The notes beneath the pieces were generated by a model. That model was not told the origin of the DNA and did no database searches. It saw only the letters and a program-made list of their open reading frames with translations. Below, piece after piece: positions 7,063-10,997 of a DNA stretch of 10,997 nt. The stretch comes from Deltaproteobacteria bacterium (GTDB taxonomy: Bacteria; Desulfobacterota; Syntrophia; Syntrophales; UBA2210): contig JAFGSH010000209.1 in assembly GCA_016934695.1 (NCBI GenBank), positions 1-10,997 of the forward strand. Reading direction: 5' to 3'. The number at the start of each line of letters is the position of its first letter. Within the stretch, counting starts at the first letter, position 1. The translations under genes were made by a program, and so were the position numbers.

Positions 7063-7865
7063 GGGGCAACGCGAAACAGTCGATGCAAGGGCTGCTGTCT
7101 CCGGCAACACGCCGGGCGGCGGTTGATGTGATGAAGTTCTGCCTGATCGCCGGGATCATTATCCTCGGGCTGACGATCGGAACGGAGCGCCTCGGATACC
7201 ACTGGCAGTGGTACCGTGTGCCCCGCTATCTCTGGAACGATGGAGGTGCGGGGCCGCTTCTGCAAGGCCTGTGGGTAACCGTGCGGATAACCGCCGTCGG
7301 CATGGTCCTCGCGCTTGCCATCGGCATCATCACCGCCCTCTTCAGGCTTTCCGATGCCCTCATCGCACGGGGCCTGGCACGGGTCTATCTCGAATCTATC
7401 AGGAATACCCCTCTCCTCGTCCAGATATTCTTCGTCTACTTCGTGATCGCGCCGATCATCGAGGTCGACGCCTTTACCTCGGCGGTCCTTGCCCTCAGCC
7501 TCTTTGAAGGGGCCTATATGTCGGAGATCTTCCGCTCGGGGATCGTCTCCGTAGAGCGGGGGCAATGGGAGGCGGCCTACAGCCTTGGTATGACCGGATA
7601 CGGAACCTACCGCCACGTTATTATTCCCCAGGCGGTCAGGCGGATTCTTCCGCCGTTGACCGGGCAGGCGATTTCTCTCATCAAGGACTCCGCCCTGGTC
7701 AGCACCATCGCCATCTACGACCTGACGATGCAGGGACAGGCTATTATCGCGGAGACGTTCCTCACCTTCGAAATCTGGTTTACCGTCGCCGCGCTCTACT
7801 TTATAATGACGGCGACCATCTCATACCTGGTTCATCGGGTCGAGGATCGATTCCGCCCGGAATAG
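7059..7865 (+). CDS. Polar amino-acid-type ABC transporter permease 1
   Basis: A 268-residue inner-membrane subunit of the HisM/GlnP type. It has an N-terminal helix (about 27-42), a short periplasmic stretch (HWQWYRVPRYL), the family entry motif LLQGLWVTVRIT, and the ESIRNTPLLVQIFF signature. The cytoplasmic EAA loop starts at Glu171 (EAAYSLGMTGYGTYR) and continues through IIPQAVRRILPPLTGQ; this loop docks onto the ATPase. The ATG at 7059 shares ATGA with the MATE stop; an ATG at 7083 is a possible alternative start. The reading frame is open further upstream, but that part only shadows the MATE gene. It would pair with the second permease (8791-9684) as a heterodimer. No ATP-binding subunit is present in the window. 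Confidence 0.92.
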   Translation: MRGNAKQSMQGLLSPATRRAAVDVMKFCLIAGIIILGLTIGTERLGYHWQWYRVPRYLWNDGGAGPLLQGLWVTVRITAVGMVLALAIGIITALFRLSDALIARGLARVYLESIRNTPLLVQIFFVYFVIAPIIEVDAFTSAVLALSLFEGAYMSEIFRSGIVSVERGQWEAAYSLGMTGYGTYRHVIIPQAVRRILPPLTGQAISLIKDSALVSTIAIYDLTMQGQAIIAETFLTFEIWFTVAALYFIMTATISYLVHRVEDRFRPE

Positions 7866-7926
7866 GCCTCCGGAGGGAAACCCTGCGGGGGACAAGGTGC
7901 GATATAATCTCATGGAGGAGGGGAAT

Positions 7927-8760
7927 ATGAAACGAATGCGTGTCTACATCCGATGTATGATCACTGTCTTCCTGGCGGTCGTGGTCCAGCAGACCGCCTT
8001 CGCGGAGGACATCAGGCAGCAGCTGGTGGCCGAGAGCACGATCGAACAGGTGCTGCGGCGCGGGGTCCTCAATGTCGGGATGTCGACCTTCGTCCCCTGG
8101 GCCATGAAAGACAAAACAGGCACCTTCATCGGCTTCGAGATCGACGTGGCGTCGCGGCTTGCCGCCGACATGGGAGTCAAGGTCAATTTTATCCCCACCA
8201 AGTGGTCCGGGATCATCCCGGCTCTCCTGACGGGGAAATTCGACGTCATCATCGGAGGGATGGGGACCCGTCCCGACCGCAACCAGAAGGTCAACTTCTC
8301 CATTCCGTACAACTATTCGGGGATGTCGCTCCTCGCCAACCGGGAGCGGGCGGGCGGATTCAACACCCTTGAGGCCTTCAACCGTCCCGATGTGGCGATT
8401 GCCGCCAGGATCGGCACCACCGCGGCGACGGCAGCCAAGAAACACATGCCCCGGGCCCAGCTCCGGCTCTTCGACGATGAGGCGCAGGCGGTCCAGGAAC
8501 TCCTCAACGGGAGGGTGCACGCGCTGGTGGCATCGGCGCCCCTGCCGGCCTTTCAGGCGATCAAGTATCCCGATAAGCTCTTTCTCCCCCTGGAGGGCAC
8601 CTTCACAAAGGAACCCAACGGATTCGCGGTCCGGAAAGGGGATGTCGATACCCTGAACTATTTCGACAACTGGATCCGTGTGGTCGACGCGGAAGGGTGG
8701 CTCAGAGAACGACAGCACTACTGGTTCGAAACGAGAGACTGGGAGCACCTGATACAGTAG
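7927..8760 (+). CDS. Periplasmic solute-binding protein, SBP_bac_3 family (ABC importer)
   Basis: A 277-residue binding protein of the family that delivers polar amino acids and similar small solutes to HisQM/GlnP-type permeases. A signal peptide is clear: basic start (MKRMRVYIR), hydrophobic core, cleavage likely after AFA near residue 26. The mature part starts its first lobe with VLRRGVLNVGMSTFVPWA and keeps GFEIDVASRLAADMGVKV and FDVIIGGMGTRPDRNQKV. Arg118 in PDRNQ sits where the arginine that binds the ligand carboxylate is found in HisJ-type proteins. In ALVASAPLPAF, Ser203 appears to occupy the position of the usual ammonium-binding Asp, so the ligand may not be a standard alpha-amino acid; this is by-eye alignment. 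The ATG at 7927 has a strong GGAGGAGGGG site; an upstream GTG at 7897 would disrupt the signal peptide. A CCTCCGGAGG palindrome (7867-7876) lies in the 61-base gap before it. Confidence 0.93.
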   Translation: MKRMRVYIRCMITVFLAVVVQQTAFAEDIRQQLVAESTIEQVLRRGVLNVGMSTFVPWAMKDKTGTFIGFEIDVASRLAADMGVKVNFIPTKWSGIIPALLTGKFDVIIGGMGTRPDRNQKVNFSIPYNYSGMSLLANRERAGGFNTLEAFNRPDVAIAARIGTTAATAAKKHMPRAQLRLFDDEAQAVQELLNGRVHALVASAPLPAFQAIKYPDKLFLPLEGTFTKEPNGFAVRKGDVDTLNYFDNWIRVVDAEGWLRERQHYWFETRDWEHLIQ

Positions 8761-8790
8761 CGACACACACCCGGGGAGCAGAATGCCGTC

Positions 8791-9684
8791 GTGAATAAGA
8801 AACTCCACCTCACCCCACTCGATGCAGGCCTCGTCCTCCTCCTGGCGGCGTTCCTTGCGTACCTGGGGTACCGGACCACCGCGGTTCTCCACTACCGGTG
8901 GAACTGGTCCGTGATCCCCCTGTACCTCTTCCGGTATGATCCCGAAGAGGGGCGGTGGGTGACGAACCTGCTCATGGAGGGGTTTCTCACCACGATCAGA
9001 CTCAGCCTCTGGACGACCATCCTCGCCCTCCCACTCGGCGTGGTAACAGCGCTGCTGCGGATCAGCGGGAGCCTCTTCAGGCGCATGGTAGGGAGGACCT
9101 ATGTCGAGATGGTCCGCAACATCCCGCCCCTCGTCCTCATCTTCATCTTCTACTTCTTCATCAGCGATCAGATCATGACCGCCCTGCGGGTCGATACGTG
9201 GGTCCTCTCCCGTTCCGAAGGGACCCAGTCCCTGATCGCTTTTTTGTTCGCACCGCCGGGCCGTTTTTCCGCCTTTCTCTCGGCGCTCTTGACCATGGTG
9301 ATCTACGAGGGAGCTTATATGACGGAGATTATCAGGGGAGGGATTCAATCGATCGACAGGGGACAGTGGGAGGCTGCTGCGGCCTCGGGCCTGACGCGGC
9401 GGCAGCAGATGCGATTCGTCATCTTTCCCCAGGCGATCCCGCGGATCATTCCGCCCCTCGCCGGCCAGCTTATATCGACTATCAAGGATTCCGCCATCGT
9501 CTCCGTCATCTCCATCCAGGATCTGACCTTTCAGGGGATGGAGCTGATGGCGGCCACCTATCTGACCTTCGAGATCTGGATCACCGTAACGGCCCTGTAC
9601 TTTATCCTGACCTTCTGCTGCTCGCTGATCATGCGATACCTCGAGGTGGCGATGCAGAAACGGGGCTACCCCGCGACCGAGTAA
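8791..9684 (+). CDS. Polar amino-acid-type ABC transporter permease 2
   Basis: A 297-residue HisM/GlnP-type inner-membrane subunit, paralogous to the permease at 7059-7865. An N-terminal helix (about 11-27) is followed by a periplasmic segment, then LLMEGFLTTIRLSLW and VEMVRNIPPLVLIFIFYFF. The EAA loop begins at Glu194 (EAAAASGLTRRQQMR) and continues PQAIPRIIPPLAGQ. Between helices it carries an extra loop of about 25-30 residues (about 133-162, WVLSRSEGTQ onward) that the first permease lacks. The start is GTG at 8791 with GGGGAGC (8773-8779) upstream at a rather long distance; an ATG at 8783 opens only a three-codon frame. The gene follows the binding protein by 30 bases. Its 3' end overlaps the 3' end of the convergent synthetase gene by 19 bases. 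Confidence 0.92.
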   Translation: MNKKLHLTPLDAGLVLLLAAFLAYLGYRTTAVLHYRWNWSVIPLYLFRYDPEEGRWVTNLLMEGFLTTIRLSLWTTILALPLGVVTALLRISGSLFRRMVGRTYVEMVRNIPPLVLIFIFYFFISDQIMTALRVDTWVLSRSEGTQSLIAFLFAPPGRFSAFLSALLTMVIYEGAYMTEIIRGGIQSIDRGQWEAAAASGLTRRQQMRFVIFPQAIPRIIPPLAGQLISTIKDSAIVSVISIQDLTFQGMELMAATYLTFEIWITVTALYFILTFCCSLIMRYLEVAMQKRGYPATE

Positions 9685-10997
9685 CTGCAGTCCCCGGAGG
9701 TGAGCCTTTCTCTCATCCGGTGGTATTCGAGCAGGGCGGCCATGGCCCGCGCCGCGCGCTCGGGGCCCTGATAGATGGGAACGCCCCGCTCCAGGAGACC
9801 TTGCACCATCTGTTCCCGGAGGCTCCGGTAGGTATACCCGATGACCGGCTTGTCATGCTTTTTCGTGAGACTGAAGAAGGCCTCCATGTTCTGATCGATC
9901 AGTTTCCGCACCTCTTCCCGGATCTCATCGGGAGGCATGCCCAGACTTTTCATGCCCCTTTCCAGAAAAATATCAGGCGTCACGAAATAAACCATAAGCA
10001 TGTCGGCGTTCTCTTCCTGCAGCAGTATGTCCGGTATCTTGTAAAAATCATCCATGATGTCTTTGGCAAAAGCTCTGTCCACCGGATTATTTGTGCTGGC
10101 TTCCTTCGGGATAACTGTCCGCAGCTTCCGAATGATGCTCGCAGACAAGGCCGGGAGCACGAACCCCGCGCGGCCCAAGGAATCGGCAGCCACCGCGCCC
10201 GGTCCTCCCGAATGGGTCTGGACGATGACCCGGTTTCCCCGAGGCCTCGGGAGGATCCCCAGGGCCAGGCAGAAATCGAAGAGCTCCGCAAGGGTCTGTG
10301 CCCGGATAATCCCGCTCTGACGGAACATCCCGTCGTAGATCCCGTCGGGGCCGGCCATCGCCCCCGTGTGCGACAATCCCGCCCGCCTGCCCGTCTCGGA
10401 ACCGCCCACGTAGAGGGCCACGATCGGCTTGCGGGGGGTGATTGCCCGCGCCGCTTCCATGAACTCCCGGCCCCGGGTGATTCCTTCCACATACAGGGCG
10501 ATCACCTTCGTGTTCGGGCAGGCCCCGAGGTACTCCATGCACTCGACGATATCGATATTGGCCTCATTCCCGACGCTCAGGGCGGTGCTGAAGCCCAGGC
10601 CATGGCGGTGGAGATAGTTGAACATCTGTGTGACGAAACTCCCGCTCTGAGACGCCAGGCCCACAAAACCCGGAGGCCCTTCTGCGGGGAGAGGCGTGGG
10701 GTTCAGCTTGAGATGCGGATTCGCCACGCCGAGGCAGTTCGGTCCCAGAAACCGGATGCCGTATTCGTCGGCTATGTGCTCAAGCTGCTTCTGCATGGCG
10801 GCCCCTTCGGAGCCGACTTCCCTGAATCCCCCGGAGACGACGATCGCGCGCCTGACTCCTTTCCTGCCGCACTCCTCCATCGCCGGGCAGACCACATCCC
10901 TGGGGAGGACAATGATGGCCAGGTCGGGGACCTCGGGGAGGTCCAGGACGCTCTTGTACGCCCGATGCCCGCGTACCTCTCCCTCCGTGGGATGGAC
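9666..10997 (-). CDS. Second acyl-CoA synthetase (NDP-forming), alpha-subunit type (partial, 5' end outside window)
   Basis: The frame is open from the right edge to a TAG at 9666-9668, giving 443 visible residues. The first visible residues (VHPTEGEVRG) align without gaps with residues 47-56 of the synthetase at 3998-5473. About 46 N-terminal residues, including the CoA-binding glycine loop, are therefore missing, and the full protein should be about 490 residues. It keeps LASQSGSFVTQ, SVGNEANID, and SHTGAMAG with the phospho-acceptor histidine (codon 10370-10368), then THSGGPGAVAADSLG and NNPVDRA of the third domain. No ATP-grasp beta part follows. An internal GTG at 10895 opens a frame but is not the true start. 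The gene is clearly diverged from the first copy, so it is not a recent duplicate. A beta partner could lie to the right of the window. Confidence 0.9.
   Translation of the reverse strand, partial: VHPTEGEVRGHRAYKSVLDLPEVPDLAIIVLPRDVVCPAMEECGRKGVRRAIVVSGGFREVGSEGAAMQKQLEHIADEYGIRFLGPNCLGVANPHLKLNPTPLPAEGPPGFVGLASQSGSFVTQMFNYLHRHGLGFSTALSVGNEANIDIVECMEYLGACPNTKVIALYVEGITRGREFMEAARAITPRKPIVALYVGGSETGRRAGLSHTGAMAGPDGIYDGMFRQSGIIRAQTLAELFDFCLALGILPRPRGNRVIVQTHSGGPGAVAADSLGRAGFVLPALSASIIRKLRTVIPKEASTNNPVDRAFAKDIMDDFYKIPDILLQEENADMLMVYFVTPDIFLERGMKSLGMPPDEIREEVRKLIDQNMEAFFSLTKKHDKPVIGYTYRSLREQMVQGLLERGVPIYQGPERAARAMAALLEYHRMRERLTSGDCSYSVAG

Noticed and set aside
7903..7908. Perfect TATAAT box before the binding-protein gene
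   Set aside because: The position 17 bases upstream reads ACCCTG, which is not a -35 box. Transcription would start within the ribosome site, so a promoter here is unlikely.
7801..9348. 515-residue open frame on the minus strand
   Set aside because: It covers the binding protein and permease 2 genes in antisense, is rich in D, E, G, R and H, and has no recognisable domain.

Overview
The window is a GC-rich stretch of bacterial chromosome, almost fully coding. The gene set is a DmdC-type long acyl-CoA dehydrogenase, two alpha-type NDP-forming acyl-CoA synthetase proteins, and a polar amino-acid-type ABC importer. Together with the compositional style, this suggests a strictly or facultatively anaerobic, fatty-acid- or organic-acid-degrading bacterium, most likely in Desulfobacterota (the former Deltaproteobacteria). 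That assignment is an inference from gene content only; there is no rRNA or other taxonomic marker. No tRNA, rRNA, CRISPR array, insertion sequence or phage gene is visible.

Layout. (1) 1-1657, minus strand, open at the left edge: a membrane-anchored alpha/beta hydrolase fused to a multi-pass membrane domain. Behind it lies a good sigma70-type promoter with an inverted repeat in its spacer (1826-1853). (2) 2055-5473, plus strand: a 601-residue acyl-CoA dehydrogenase, a 137-base gap rich in inverted repeats with a probable terminator/attenuator hairpin, then a 491-residue acyl-CoA synthetase (NDP-forming) alpha-type protein. (3) 5474-5691: a 218-base gap that can fold into a long interrupted hairpin and two competing smaller ones, upstream of a transporter operon. 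(4) 5692-9684, plus strand: a MATE efflux protein, translationally coupled (ATGA) to an ABC permease, then a periplasmic solute-binding protein and a second ABC permease. No ATPase subunit is present. (5) 9666-10997, minus strand, open at the right edge: a second alpha-type NDP-forming acyl-CoA synthetase, whose stop overlaps the end of the last permease gene tail to tail.

How the genes may work together. The dehydrogenase and the synthetase(s) fit a catabolic unit: an acyl-CoA is oxidised to an enoyl-CoA, and a CoA thioester is made from, or cleaved to, a carboxylic acid with ATP/ADP exchange. Neither synthetase has a beta (ATP-grasp) partner in the window. The importer would bring in a small polar solute. 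Its binding protein keeps the usual carboxylate-binding arginine but lacks the usual ammonium-binding aspartate, so the ligand may be an organic acid or an atypical amino acid; this rests on alignment by eye.

Most of the window is recognisable metabolism and transport. The parts most worth a second look are the two structured intergenic regions, the hydrolase/membrane fusion with its operator-like promoter, and the importer that lacks an ATPase but is coupled to a MATE exporter.
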